Assembly (NCBI GenBank): GCA_944472135.2
Contig: OX235265.1
Span: forward strand, 45,605,459-45,669,458
Direction of reading: 5' to 3'
DNA length: 64,000 nt
Origin: Trichobilharzia regenti
Taxonomy: Eukaryota; Platyhelminthes; Trematoda; Strigeidida; Schistosomatidae
Made by a program: the position numbers and the translations under genes. Positions 11,023 through 22,472 of this stretch are shown here, piece by piece. Every line of letters begins with the position of its first letter. The stretch's first letter is position 1. The notes beneath the pieces are model-generated. The model was not told the DNA's origin, ran no database searches, and saw only the letters and a program-made list of their open reading frames with translations.

Positions 11023-12336
11023 TCTAATTACCCTACAGGTAAATTCTGCCTAATCTTTTTTTCCTCTGTCTCTTCATTAGTATTATTTTGTCTTCTCACT
11101 TGTAATATTTTACATTTTCAACTTTCTTGTTATCTATCCCCATCCGATTTAATTTCAGCACCTCACTACCACTGTTACTGACTTGACCAACGCTCAATTT
11201 CTAGTCATTTATGTTACGTCATCCAACTTATTTGCTCAATTTCAGTTCTAATTTAAATGGCATTATTCTTTACCCCACTTCTACTTAGTCTCTACCTGTA
11301 CTTACCTCTGTTGTTATCCTGACCTAAGTTGAAACATTTTAGTCAATTATATTACGTCATCTAACTTACTTACTCAATCTTACTTTGGTTGATATCTAAT
11401 TAACCTTGTTTCTATATTAGATCATTCTTTTATTACCTGATCAATTATCTAAACTTGACAAACCCCATGTACACATAGAGACACAAAAATAATTATATAT
11501 AAATGCGTTTGTACAGCTATGTGAATGAATTCGCCGTCGAAAAGAGTCTCTTCGCTGGACGTCTTCTCTTTTTCATATGACTCAATGGGGATTTTCAAGC
11601 TGTCGTGTACTTCACTATTAGACATCAACCAAATCGTACCATGTTAATCTGGAAATAATGTCGAGGTACTCATAGGAAGAGCAGACGAAAAGTGTAGCCA
11701 TCAAGCGGTGAGTGTTATCCAAAGTCTGTCTTTGAGCTGCATAATGCATGTGACATAATAAGTAATACTAACCCCAGCTCATGGTAAACTGTAATTTATT
11801 ATTACGTGTTATCGGATGGTGAAGAAGATGGTCTGCTTCATCTACAACAATCTGCAAGCTTTATCATTCATTATCGAAGCGCATTTGTAGCCATGACTTC
11901 CGTATTATTAATGCTTATATATATATAAACATTACAAGTAGCTGATGCAGGTGGCGATAAATTAATGAACATAACATAACAATGTAAATGTCTGAATAAT
12001 TAAATTAGATTAGTTAGTGTGCTGTAAGATTAGGAGTTATGTAATACTAGAGATCAAGTGGACTGTAATGAATTCTAGTGAATATTTGATCGTGGAAAAC
12101 AAATAGACAAGCGTCAGGAGAAACAACATAATTTTGTTTTTAATTCACATTAGAAAATACAAAAATTCTTATAATAATGTAAAAAGCTTTGCTGAGCTTT
12201 ATTACTGAGTTTCAGCTGGCGCTTATGAGACTTGCATATCAGGGATTAAGTTTACGCTTACATTCAGTCCTAAGGTTATCAAAATCTTATGATGTATATA
12301 TAGTCTCTGATACACTCCGTGTATCTGACAAATAAC
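11023..12336. other. PLE 3' flank, then intergenic
   Basis: 11023-11560 is C/T-rich flank that probably belongs to the preceding PLE. It holds two imperfect copies of a segment around TTACGTCATC (11200-11240, 11345-11385) and a TATATAAAT at 11496-11504. From 11560 to 12336 no gene or known repeat is seen; a short AT run is at 11920-11931. Confidence 0.45.
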
Positions 12337-12343
12337 AAGTCTC

Positions 12344-12764
12344 TAAAGTTGGTTTGTAAGGGTTAGTTTTGTTTTTTACGCGTTGATCACGGACTGACAT
12401 CAGTTAGCGAACCATTGAAAACCAGCACTGGAGTACTGGACAGCTGTTTCCTCCGTCCTAGTTTGGGAATCATCGGCAGCACGCGCCCACCACCAGGGTT
12501 CAAAACCAGGACCTTCCGGTTACAAGGAAAGCTGACTGGTATACCATTCAGCCACTGGGACCCGATTCAGTGGACAGTGCATGAATTCTAACTTCTACCA
12601 ATTCGTGATTTAGCGTGACCCCAACCAATGTCGTTGGTGGGACATCTATCCTCACACGTGACTGCCGCTGATTCCCAAACTAGGATGAAACATCTGTCCA
12701 ATACTCCCTGGTTTTTAATGGTTCTCTAACTGATATCAATCCGTGGTCAACTCGTAAAATCAAG
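12344..12764. repeat. SINE-A palindromic composite with 7-bp target duplication
   Basis: Head-to-head SINE-A composite. The left arm is a minus-orientation unit with tRNA-like head (12490-12570), hammerhead remnant (12425-12480) and leader. The right arm (12655-12764) is a plus-orientation partial unit starting inside the hammerhead at CCGCTGATTCCC. The ends are inverted copies of each other over about 110 bp. AAGTCTC flanks the insertion at 12337-12343 and 12765-12771. Confidence 0.7.
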
Positions 12765-12784
12765 AAGTCTCCACGGTCAACAGG

Positions 12785-12964
12785 TATTTCAACTGTTATC
12801 ATTATTATTACTGTTATTATAATTGGTATTTATTATTATTATTGTTATTTGCATAACCGGCTTTCTAAGCTATTCAGTATTGATTATAATTGATTGATTT
12901 GTGTTGAAAATTGTAATAAACGATGTCAGTTGAGCCAATGAATTCAGGTTTAGAGACTAAGTAG
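12785..12964. other. Simple repeat and flank
   Basis: A TTA/ATT-rich microsatellite at about 12798-12848 followed by unique AT-rich sequence. No gene. Confidence 0.6.
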
Positions 12965-14440
12965 CAAGGTGAACACTGAGATAGTGGATTGACCTCTACT
13001 AGATCCTGGATAGATTCCTTTGGAGTATCCACGATTGCTCATAAGCTGCCAATACTTCATCACATGATCCCCTCCATGTCACCCTTGGACGTCCAACTTG
13101 TCATTTCTAATTCGGGCTCCACTAGAGAGCATGGCACATGGTGCTACACAGCTGTTTATTATGTGTGTATCCAACCCAACTCCATTTCCTCATGCATACA
13201 TTTTGGCCAGTAGTTTTTGGTTGATTTGTTACCTTGTTGCCAATCCTTTCCGGCTGGTCATCTGATTTCCACTATGAGGAGAAGGTATATGCTAGTAAAA
13301 GTCTGCACTGCACTGGAAATGCTTAATTTGACCTGTGCGCCAAGTTTTGAACTGTATAGAAGCACTTAACGAGTTAAAATTAGTGTTGAAAATCAAAATC
13401 TTGTTTCTTATGCTGAGCGAAGACGAATTCCACATCTATTTCGGATTAACTAAGGTCTGTCTGGCTTTTCCCACCCCCTTTAGGTCAGGTAAGCATAACA
13501 AGAGACTGACTTTAGATTCTTCCTGTTGATAGTGACTGGTATTTTTTGTTCAGGCATTTTCATTACCTCTGTTTTCTCTATTTTTACCTGAAGTCCTGTC
13601 TTCGCTCCTAACCTCTTCTACCTAATTGTTGACTTCCGATTGTGGATCATTGAATTTGTTTGACATTAGACGAAAATCCTGCTCAATGTCCAGATTTTCT
13701 AGTATTTTCTTTTAAGCTCAACGTATTCCTGTTTACTCGCTCCCGGAAGTCTGTAGCATGATGCAATCAGGAACATCGTCAGAGTTAGTAAGGAGCCTTG
13801 TCTTACTTAAGTCTTCAGTCCAAATTCTTCTCAGAGTTTTTCGTTGTGAATCACTTGACGTGCGGCATCATCTAGCTGTTAAGTGAGATTGATAAAGGTT
13901 TCGTGCACTCCACAGTATTGTAGCAGTTTCTAAGTTGCTTCATGGTCAATGTTTTAGAAGGAATTCTCGAAACTAATGAAAATGAGGCATAGATTTGACC
14001 GCGTTGGGATTTAGTTCGCACATGAAGGGCTTTTCGTGGATCCACCTTGTTCCGGCAGGTGCTACGCATTCAGATCTTCTTCTCTTCAAGACGATGTGAC
14101 TTAAGATTTAGATTGAATTAAACAGCAGCATGATTTCATGCCAGTTCTTTCAGAGGCCTGGGCCACCATTCGTTGGTTGAAGTTTCAAAACGTTTTCTTT
14201 CTTCCAGCCAGTAGGTAGCTTTGCTTCCATCCAAACGTTTTGTAGCATTGGCATGGGCACATCCATTGGCGTCTCTAAACCTATTATCAGTACTTTCGGG
14301 GAAATTTTGTCTGGTCTTGCTATCTTCTTAGCTGGCTTTCAGTAACTTCTTGGCATTTCTGCGTTTAAAATTGTGTCCATCACTGATCTGAGCCTGATTT
14401 ATGCGTTTAGTTTTAATTTGCTTGCTGAGCCATTTTTTCA
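12965..14440 (-). pseudogene. Old RTE-type retrotransposon relic
   Basis: Heavily decayed RTE copy on the minus strand. Around 13940-13985 the minus strand reads FISFENSF, a worn version of motif A FIDFEKAFD. The regions 14190-14250 and 14270-14400 align in order with the finger region of the copy at 42.6-43.0 kb. 12985-13110 matches the C-terminal IGHTLRK region and 3490-style spacing of other copies only loosely. Many stops, no usable frame. It is the most diverged of the RTE copies here, hence probably the oldest. Confidence 0.6.
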
Positions 14441-15828
14441 TAAGTGGCCTAAGTCAATAAGTGCTTCATACTTATTAACTGGTTACATAGAACCCATTTA
14501 ATCTTCTCACTCTCAGGTAAAATCCATTTAAAAGAAAATTTCTTTCGGGACAAATGTTGAAAAGATACTTTTAGTGTATTTATTCTCAAGTTATTCAAGA
14601 TTCAATTTTATTAAATTTTTCACATCTAGTGAATGATTTATGACTTTTTAAAGTTTTGTGTATCCAATGGGGAACTACCTAGCAAGAACATATTCAAGTA
14701 CAAATAAATTAACATACCACATAATAATAACAACAAGAGTGATGAAAAGTAGAATATTCAACCGTTTTTGTTTGTTTTTTCCCTGCGTAGACGCCATTTA
14801 CATACCCTGACTAGCAAAAATGTTTGGATTGACTTAAACACAATTCGATGTTCAAGATTCAATAACTTTTTGAATGCAGACACAAGCATGAAAATAAGGC
14901 AAAATGAAATGCCAATTTTACAAATGTAACAAATAGAATATTCAAGGAGAAACAGAAAGTAGAAGATGGGTAAATTTTGATGAAACAGGAGGTTTTAAAA
15001 CTGTTGGACAAAATAAATATTTGATTGACGACAAGTGACCTAAGTAAATCAAGAAACTGACGATTAAAAAACAATCTCACGTCAGTTGTTGTTATTATTG
15101 TTGTTTGTTTAATTTTCCTCTTCTAGTTAGTAAGAATGACTAGTACACAGAATGATTCACTGGATAGGTGACTATTCTTCAATCACTGTGTACTGATTTT
15201 GTCCTACCAACTGTCACATCAAATGTTCAAAGTTGTTCGTTACTCTTTTGTTTTCGTATTCTCTTCTGTCTCCTATGTCTTGGTACATTTTCAATGTACT
15301 GACTTGTTCTATTTGTAATTTATGTCGCATGCATATGCAGTGAGTCAGACACATATTTTTGTCAACGCATAGCAACTATTAAGAATGTCTGAATGGAATA
15401 ATTATTGAACTTCACAGGAATTCTTGTTGCAGACATGATTTCAATGCTCTACCACTGAAACCGATATAGAGGTAAGTGTAAATTATTACTAATTTTTCTA
15501 TCATATTCTAGTTAGATTGAAGAAAACCAATAAAGGCAGCTATCAGAAATGATATCAAAATGAAAAGAGAGGTGATAATTTGAGTGATGCTAGAATTAAG
15601 TTGACATTTAGTGTGTTTTTTTCCACAAATCTGTATTTTGAAAAGGAAATTAACACGCTGGCTGATAGACACAGACAGGTTTCACTTAAATATGACTAAG
15701 TATTCGTGTACATTGGTTAAGATTATCACACTTTATGTATACTAAAAAGCTAAATAATACAAGTTATGTAGACACAGTTAATAGATCGTTTCCTGTCAAA
15801 GCAGAAATGATCAGAAAATAGATAAGGG
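14441..15828. other. Intergenic, no gene recognised
   Basis: AT-rich stretch. The longest open frame (14859-15080 on the minus strand, 73 codons) is hydrophobic and low complexity without a recognisable domain. Nothing else could be supported. Confidence 0.5.
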
Positions 15829-15840
15829 TTAAAGATACTT

Positions 15841-16069
15841 GGATCGGGTCCAAGTGGCTTAATGGTCTACAAGCTCGCTTTGTAACCAGAAGGTCCTGGG
15901 TTCGAACCTTGGTGGTGGGTGCGTACTGCTAGAGAGTCCCAAACTAGCCTGACAGAAGAGCTGTTTAATACTCCCAGCTGGTTTTCCAGTGGTTCTCTAA
16001 CTGATGTCAGCTCATGATGAAATCCTCCATCCAATCGAACAAAATCCTTACAAAACCAATGCTTGAAAA
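15841..16069 (+). repeat. SINE-A monomer with 12-bp target duplication
   Basis: The clearest single SINE-A: 229 bp, flanked by TTAAAGATACTT at 15829-15840 and 16070-16081. This defines the unit. It starts GGATCGGGTCC, then A-box-like TGGCTTAATGG, B-box-like GGTTCGAACC (about 15899-15908), a damaged hammerhead module (about 15925-15985; the CUGA box reads CTAG and GAAA is lost), and a tail ending ACCAATGCTTGAAAA. The long exact duplication is typical of target-primed LINE-driven retrotransposition. Confidence 0.85.
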
Positions 16070-16081
16070 TTAAAGATACTT

Positions 16082-16504
16082 AAATAAATATATCTGCACC
16101 ACTGTCGCATATTGTGGTTCATTAACCTTAGATATTGATTTCAAATGCCAATTAAACAGCCTACACTTCCTTAAATGACTCTGCAGATTTGGTCAGTGAC
16201 ATTATAGACTTTTATCCTGCCAACTGTTGCCAACCATTTGATAACAACAGACTATTATCCTATCTAGGTCTGGCCGATTGTCATGGAATGTCTGGGGCAA
16301 GATAAATGACTTACAGCTATCCTATAGTTGGGCATTTACATCTATGCAAACCAATCTTTTGCACTGGCAATAAATTTTATAATGATCCTTATTTCTTGAT
16401 TTGTGTAGATAGTCGCTTTGACTTTCATCCACAGAATAGCCCTTTGCTCAATTCACTCTCCTGTGCTGTTTCGCTTTCCTATTTCAAATTAGTGAACTCT
16501 AAAG
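16082..16504. other. Intergenic, no gene recognised
   Basis: No gene. Part of this stretch (about 16290-16370, TCTATGCAAACCAATC) resembles 10220-10260 and may be an unnamed repeat. A 94-codon frame at 16306-16590 runs into the inverted PLE arm and is not taken as a gene. Confidence 0.4.
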
Positions 16505-17160
16505 AGGAATGCGTCTATCCATTAGGACCACTCCTGAACCTTTGTCAGGATGTGTTATTATTAAATCTTTATAGTCTCTCAGTTCTTTGAGTTGTTGTCT
16601 ATTTTTTTTATCAGGAGACGTCGGGCATGAGTTTTAAGCTGAGATACTGATTACGCCAATCGAAGATTGTTGACGTAGAATTCCTACCCTATAAGTCAAC
16701 AATCTTCGATTGGCGTAATCAGTATCTCAGCTTAAAAACTCAAGCCCGATGTCTCCTGACGAAGGAACATAGACAACATCTCGAAGAACTGAGAAACAAT
16801 AAAGATTTAATAATAACACATCCTGACAAAGGTTCAGGAGTGGTCCTAATGGACAGAGATGTATATATAGTAATCCAATCGACGCATTCCTCTGTAGAGT
16901 CCACCAAACTTCCAAAACCACAGTCAAAAATTTATATCCCAACGATATCAAAACACCATTTGGTTTGATAGGATTTATGGTACTATTGGTGAGTAACAAC
17001 TTATGTAAAAAAATCCACCTCAATAATTTCCTCCCTCAACTACACAGTCCAAAAGTTTCTCATGTATCAAAGACTCACTATATAACACAAAATTAGTTGA
17101 CTACATACATCGTAAACTACCTGAGAATCAATCAGAACGTTTCCTATAAGGTGAGATAAA
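16505..17160 (+). pseudogene. Penelope-like element N-terminal region with inverted duplication
   Basis: On the plus strand from 16695 the frame reads NKDLIITHPDKGSGVVLMDR near 16800-16860. This is the PLE N-terminal signature before the reverse transcriptase (compare NLIITKSDKGS at 52.3 kb and ILSADKEKTTVILD at 22.4 kb). After a frame change it continues PIDAFLCRVHQTSK. The left arm 16505-16674 is an inverted copy of 16695-16892, separated by only 20 bp, so the segment can fold into a very long hairpin; the left arm lacks about 30 bp present in the right. The fragment ends before the catalytic RT motifs. Confidence 0.75.
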
Positions 17161-17199
17161 AAGTTTCTGTACAAGAATCAAAACCGAATAAATCACGTT

Positions 17200-17510
17200 T
17201 CTAGCGGGCAGTTCATGGCCAAGCAATCACTCCTTGGCGTAGCCTTGAATCCATTCAAATGAAATTGCAGTCGTAAAACAACACGTTATTATCAGCATCA
17301 CCACACAACAGCGAAGTTAAGCATTCAAAATAAGGATTGACCAAAAACAAATGCAATAACAGTTAAGCCAAAAGACGATGTACAAAACAGATGCAAAAGA
17401 GTAATGATTTACAAAATTAGTTGAAACATTCAAATAATTACCGATACTGTTGTAATAGATTGTTCATCGAAAAACTTTCAGATCAATCATTCTGCCACAG
17501 TTAGTGAAAG
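17200..17510 (+). repeat. Dispersed repeat R, copy 1
   Basis: About 300 bp aligning by eye to 60975-61255. Shared landmarks are CAGTCACTCC-like text, CAAATGAA, CAACA, GGATTGACCAAAAACAA versus GGATCAACCAAAACAAGG, ATTCAAATAA and ATAGATTGTTCAT. No open frame and no pol III boxes recognised. Nature unknown; it could be a non-coding part of a larger element. Confidence 0.5.
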
Positions 17511-18254
17511 CTAGATGGTTATTAATTTTAAGGAATTGCTTAATTTTAATCTAAATTTCCCTATACACATTCATTTGATTGCATTTTAACGGCAATGCTT
17601 AAGTGGCACAACAACCAATTTTGATCCTTAATAGAGTAGTAGATTTGCGCCACTAAACAGTCTCTGACTGAAACCAAGTAACTGACTCATGTTGCTTACT
17701 TCAATCAGTGGTTTATGAATCAAATATGTGTGAATAATTACCTCGTGCATATATAAGCACACAGGGCTGTCTAGAAAAACCTGGTAGCTAAGCTTTGTTA
17801 TATGGATATTAGCTGCTGTCAGTAGCCAGCATTCCAAGCAGCAGGTGATTAATTTAAATCTCTATAGGAGCACTAATATACAGAAGCCTAAGACTTTTAC
17901 ATAAGACATCATTCTTATTTAGATGTTTTGCTGGAAGTTGTTAGCACAATTTTTCAGTGTACTCTAGCCTTAAAAATCATTCTGCTGCGTGTTTTGTTGT
18001 GTTGCGATACACTTGATTGATTATTTGAACTGACCTGACATTAATTAGCCTGTTGATCACAGTGGTTAACATTGTGAGTAATGACTGCTTGCAGAAAGCT
18101 GTTTTACAAGCGTAACCTCCCAGTGATAAAATGACTTTAGAATACAAAGCAAATATTCTTCAATAAATGAATAATAAACAGATGAAATTGAGCCAGAACG
18201 TCAAAACGCAAAGCGCAAATGAAGAAGAATTTAGGCAAAGTTAAACTATCTGAT
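17511..18254. other. Intergenic, no gene recognised
   Basis: AT-rich unique sequence; a 69-codon minus-strand frame (17628-17837) has no supporting features. Confidence 0.5.
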
Positions 18255-18690
18255 TTAATTGAATTTTAAATTTTCCCGTTGATTGACTGGACCGAAGTGT
18301 TCGGTCTCAGGTTGACATGTCGGCTTCTTGTGCATATGCTTCGACAATGTCTGGGCATTTAATTTGAATTTAATCTGTGGATGGTGACCAGCAGTGGAAT
18401 TCAGGACAACGCGCATTTCGCCCTATTTAAGACTCGTCCGCCAGCGGGATGTACCTGCATTCCCCAGTGAGTGATGATCTTCCCACCGAGGCTCAAATCC
18501 AGTACCCATAGTTTCAAAGGCCAAAGCGTTACCCACTAGGCCACCTGGTCCACGAGAGCTGGCCACCTCTTGTGCAGCGGGTCATGTTAATTTAATTTAA
18601 TTTTAGATTTTTCCGTCCATCATATAGGACGAAATGCGCTTTATCCTGGCTTTCACTGCTAGTCACCATCCACAGAATAAATTTTAAACT
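18255..18690 (-). repeat. Sm-alpha-like SINE, inverted pair
   Basis: On the minus strand 18600-18255 carries a tRNA-like part (A-box-like TGGCCTAGTGGGTAACG near 18530-18546, B-box-like GGATTTGAGCC near 18490-18500). A hammerhead-like module (18372-18445) follows, and then a tail that matches GTCACCATCCACAG copies elsewhere. The core reads CGGACGAG instead of CTGACGAG and stem II is weakened, so it is probably inactive. 18612-18680 is a second, plus-orientation 3' part that starts inside stem II (CCGTCCATC...GGACGAAA). Sm-alpha SINEs with hammerheads are established in Schistosoma; this family call supports the host assignment. Confidence 0.75.
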
Positions 18691-18944
18691 ATCTTAGCCC
18701 AAACCACCGTAACTTTGAACAGCCAATCAGAACGCAGATGCAAAAAAGTGGCATAATTGTTGAAAAATACACAATAAAATATTACCAACCTGATATTACA
18801 ATGTATGTAGGTTGTAGGTTATGCGTTGTAAGAATGTTCTATAGAGATATATCTATAGAGGGATCTACAAACCAATTCATCCAGCTAACTGTAGGTCATG
18901 GTACCTTGAGATCAATTGATACTAATAATACTATTCTCTAATCT

Positions 18945-19000
18945 ATTCTTAACTCTAACCATAATCTTAACTTTAACCCTAAACCTAAACCTTGACCTTA
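18945..19000. repeat. Degenerate telomere-like repeat
   Basis: Reads as imperfect CTAACC / CTTAAC / CCCTAA units, including TTTAACCCTAAACCTAAACC at 18973-18992. This resembles the animal telomere unit TTAGGG on the opposite strand, but irregular and short. Could be a microsatellite of similar composition. Confidence 0.45.
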
Positions 19001-20559
19001 AAAGCCATAACCATACCTAACAGTATAGATTTGCAGAAAAAGTACCTAGAAAATAAGTACAATATTGTATTTGTCCTCTCCAAGTTGAAAAAGGTAGGCA
19101 TGACTTGATTTAGAATGATATTTCATAGCATTCCTTGTATCTGATCTGTTCTTGAAGGTCAACTTTTGAAAGACGTTGACCTTGGCTGAGGTATTTTAAC
19201 TTCAGCAAATTTCAGCTCATATATTTTGAAAATTTCTCCTATGCCCATGGTGAAAAAGTAGAGAAATGAGTGGTGTAAAAGGTTAAATAACAGAGCAACA
19301 GAGTTATTTATAATTATTTTATGACTGTAAAGAATAAATTGTGAACTAAATGTTATCCTAGAAAGAATACTGTTTCCCTGTACATTGCGTATCTAATAAA
19401 TTAACTAACATAAACATTGCGTACTATATTTTAGTGTACATGTTCTACACATATTCAACTCCAACTTTATGAGTGTCATATAAACAAATAGGTCTTTGTA
19501 ATTGGTTTTGCTTTTCTTCTTTCACTTGTAGTGTGTGTTCTATTCATCAATAACTGTGATTGATGTGCATTCTATTCCCAGCTTTTTGAAGTAAACATAC
19601 GATTAATTTCATTTTTAGTCCACACAAACTTTATTTCAGTTATCGTGTTTTCAGTAGTTAGTAGTTATTAGTAGTCATTGCCATAGTTCTAGTTAATTGG
19701 TTTTAGCATGCTCTCATAGCACTTAGACGAACACAAACACACACACACACACGCAGACACATTAACGAACAAACATGCACACATGTGGTATTTACACTTT
19801 GCACTAAGCATGACAAAAAAATAAATGATAAGAGTGATTCAGCTACTCGCCTACTTTTTAACAGTATGCTGAGTCATTTTAATGCCTGAAAACTCACTTG
19901 TAGCACATACACGCACACATATACACATTCAAACATGACTGTTCACGTACACCGCCTGTTCTATTCATCTCTAATCAGAAACTTAAAGTGGGACTGCAAA
20001 ATCTATTGTTGCTATCTATTATCTATTATTTGACAATTAACAATTCAACCAAAATAAGTCTTTTTTTGGGAAAAAATAATTTCTCATGATAATCCTACAT
20101 ATTACTTTTTTGCATTTGACGAGAAAATATATATTTAGAAATGGTTTTAACTTCAGAAAGCATCATTTTATTGCACTGTAAATCACTTCATTTTGGTATA
20201 TGAATTTGTTTGAAATGTATTCACTTCCGAGGGGAACTGATAGTTTCATATCGTCTAAAGAGAGTCGACGGGAATCATATCTTAACATAGAGTTCTTTGT
20301 TCATCAGACAGGGATATTCAGTTTTCTGTTACTCATTGGCAAAAGTAAGGACTTCCGTGCAAGTTATTCAGGTTATAAACATTTATCTGTAAGACGCAAT
20401 TATGTGTACCCAGAGTCAGGTTTTGGAATCTTAAATAACTGTCTGCTTCAGTAGCCTATTAGTCATACTGTAAATGTGGCCAATAGACTTCAAGGGATAA
20501 TTTGGATTATTTTTTTATCATATGCGTTACGAATGGAGCTTAGGACTTCAAGCTTGAAC
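19001..20559. other. Intergenic with CA microsatellite
   Basis: No gene recognised. A CA-rich microsatellite is at 19732-19756, with more CA-rich text near 19910-19930. The open frame 20200-20454 (84 codons) has no domain I can name. 20460-20559 may be 3' flank of the following PLE. Confidence 0.5.
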
Positions 20560-20645
20560 TTAGAAGTTTCAGAAGGGGTGGTATTATTTTATGGGGTGGG
20601 TTTGCAATTAATAGTGTTCTCTGACCTGGTTGGTTTAGTTGCGGA

Positions 20646-20697
20646 GCTTTCATCGTCACCCCCTGCCATGCTGGACAACATCTTCAGTGCAACTTTT
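20646..20697 (-). ncRNA. Hammerhead-like motif in PLE-B 3' region, degenerate
   Basis: On the minus strand: CTGAAGATG, TTGTCCAG, a decayed right strand, then GATGAAAGC. The better-kept copy at 56926-56957 shows the intended fold. Here the second strand of the hairpin is lost, so this is a relic. Confidence 0.4.
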
Positions 20698-20799
20698 AGC
20701 ATAAAGTGAAATGATTTAAGTTTTTCATGAGTGATAGAATTGCGTCTCCCGGTAACCACTTTAATGACTGGTAGTCGATTTACATCTGTATTGATCATT

Positions 20800-21473
20800 T
20801 TCTATTGACTAGGATTTTGAACTTTCTGGTCACATGATTTACTTTTTATTAGTTGGTATATTTGGTCTATATTAACGTGTTTGTTAATAGCATATTCGTT
20901 TGAGTACCAGGCTTCGAGGAATTCCCTGACTGTACTTTTGGTGTTTCCTCTGTCTAAGATTTCGACAGTATCCCAACCAAACTGATGTCCATAATTGTCT
21001 ATATGCAATGGTGTGAAAGAATATACATATCGCGTCTTTTCACGGCTGATTTGTGTTCCTGTATTCTGATTTGAAGGAGACGCCCACTTTAGCCGATGTA
21101 ATGCCTATTACAGTTCATACATGCAGTTTATTTTGTAAATGGTATTAATCTTATCTCCTTTTTCTGTCGGATCTTTCGGTTTGCACAATATCGAATTAAG
21201 CGATTTGACTGGCTTGTGTGTTACATCTATGTCAAACGGTTTAAGTATTGTAGCTGTTATTTCAGAGATATTTCTCATGTATGGTAGGATGAATTTTCTT
21301 GTGGTCTTTGGTGATGGTTCCATGTTGGTGTTCTGATTCAATTTTAAACACTTTTTGATGACATTTTTCGAATATCTTTTCTTTTTGAAGACCGTTTGTA
21401 GGTATTTTTCTTCCATTCTTTTCAACTCTGGAGTGGTACAGTGTGTTTGAATTCTTCTAAACAATGCCTGCAC
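20800..21473 (-). pseudogene. PLE-B linker and GIY-YIG endonuclease
   Basis: Frame 21473-21108 reads KTTRKFILPYMRNISEI, KPFDIDVTHKPVKSLN and NTIYKINC, the conserved lead-in to the nuclease. A one-base shift near 21110 moves the nuclease to another frame: NRHYIG, stop, SGRLLQIRIQEHKSAVKRRD (about 21090-21020), with the catalytic Arg and Glu still visible. The last part, 21008-20802, reads HIDNYGHQFGWDTVEILDRG, TKSTVREFLEAWYSNEYAIN, the usual C-terminus. The nuclease is inactivated by the stop next to YIG and by two frameshifts. Confidence 0.8.
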
Positions 21474-22251
21474 ATAGTTTCTTTTGTGAGTGAGTAATTG
21501 GATTATTGCTAGTATAGTTGAGTATTTGATCTGTGTGCGTTAATTTACCATATACTTGTGTTTCTAAATTTCCTGTGTTGGTTCTCCTGATTAAGACATC
21601 TAAAAATGGGATTTTGTTATCTAATTCTTCTTCTCTTGTGAATTTGATGTCTCCGAATATGTTGTTTGTTAATATATGGGTACATTCTAAATCATTTCTC
21701 TCAATTATTACAATTGTATCATCAACGTAACGTACCCAGATTTTCGGTTTAATTATAGGTAGAGCTATTAATTCTAATCTTTGTATAACGGCTTCAGCTA
21801 CTAATCCTGATATGGGCGATCCCATTGGTATTCCTTTTATCTGTTCATATATTTGAGTATTGAATTGGAAGTGTGTTGTAAGGCGTAATTTTATGAGTTC
21901 TATCCAAGTTGAACATTGCATTTTTATGTTTTCATCCCTATAGAGTAATTGTTGCATAGTTTCTGTTGCTAGACTTGGATTAATTGAAGTACATAACGCT
22001 GTGACATCAAAGGACACCATTATTTCATTGTCTTCTACTTGAATGTTTTTGATTTTCTCTAAACATTGGATTGACGAATTGATGGAATGGTTGCCTGATT
22101 CTGTTAGGTAATTTAATTTCCTGAAAAGTTGTTTAGACAGATTATATGTTGGTTTTCCTGGAAGCGAAACGATTGGTGGTAAGGGAATGTTTGGTTTGTG
22201 TAGTTTTGATCTACCATAGAATCGAGGTAAAATAGGTTCGTTAGATTTCAT
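21457..22251 (-). pseudogene. PLE-B reverse transcriptase (YVDD), open for 264 codons
   Basis: All core RT motifs lie in one open frame: RFYGRSKLHKPN (entry motif, residues about 10-20), SFDVTALCTSIN (motif A, about 80-91, catalytic Asp), KGIPMGSPISG (motif B), VRYVDDTIVII (motif C, both Asp of YVDD), and IPFLDVLIRR (FLD motif). PLE reverse transcriptases are related to telomerase and lack a protease or RNase H. The start codon used here overlaps the stop of the upstream frame as ATGA, so the ORF start is an accident of frame rather than a true N-terminus. The catalytic domain looks intact, but the element as a whole is not. Confidence 0.85.
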
Positions 22252-22472
22252 TCGCCATTGATCTGTCCTGATTTCGTTAGCTTATTTAACGTTGTTTTCA
22301 TTTTGTTATCTAATGTTTGTATCGGGTTTTTCGTCGACTGTTGGTATACATTATTATCTTTGAGTAAATCCTCTGCTTTCTTTATGTAGTCTTCTGCGTC
22401 CAGGATTACTGTTGTCTTTTCTTTATCAGCCGATAGAATAACTATACCTTTTCTATTCTTCAATTTCTTCAA
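22248..22472 (-). pseudogene. PLE-B N-terminal segment
   Basis: Open frame KKLKNRKGIVILSADKEK and TTVILDAEDYIKKAEDLLKD, the PLE segment just before the reverse transcriptase, matching the DKGSGVVLMDR block at 16.8 kb. The preceding codons (22665-22500) are in the same frame, interrupted by one TAG stop, and read ESSLNLSKLNEEVEEEVRQF. Ends at TGA overlapping the ATG of the RT frame. Confidence 0.8.

Noticed and set aside
16306..16590. 94-codon plus-strand open frame
   Set aside because: Its second half is the antisense of the inverted PLE arm (16505-16674), so it is a shadow frame.
20200..20454. 84-codon frame as a possible host exon
   Set aside because: No domain, no convincing splice pattern, next to PLE 3' flank.
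22248..22251. ATGA overlap as coupled translation of two PLE proteins
   Set aside because: Eukaryotic element with other decay lesions; simplest reading is an indel. Kept only as a testable note in the findings.
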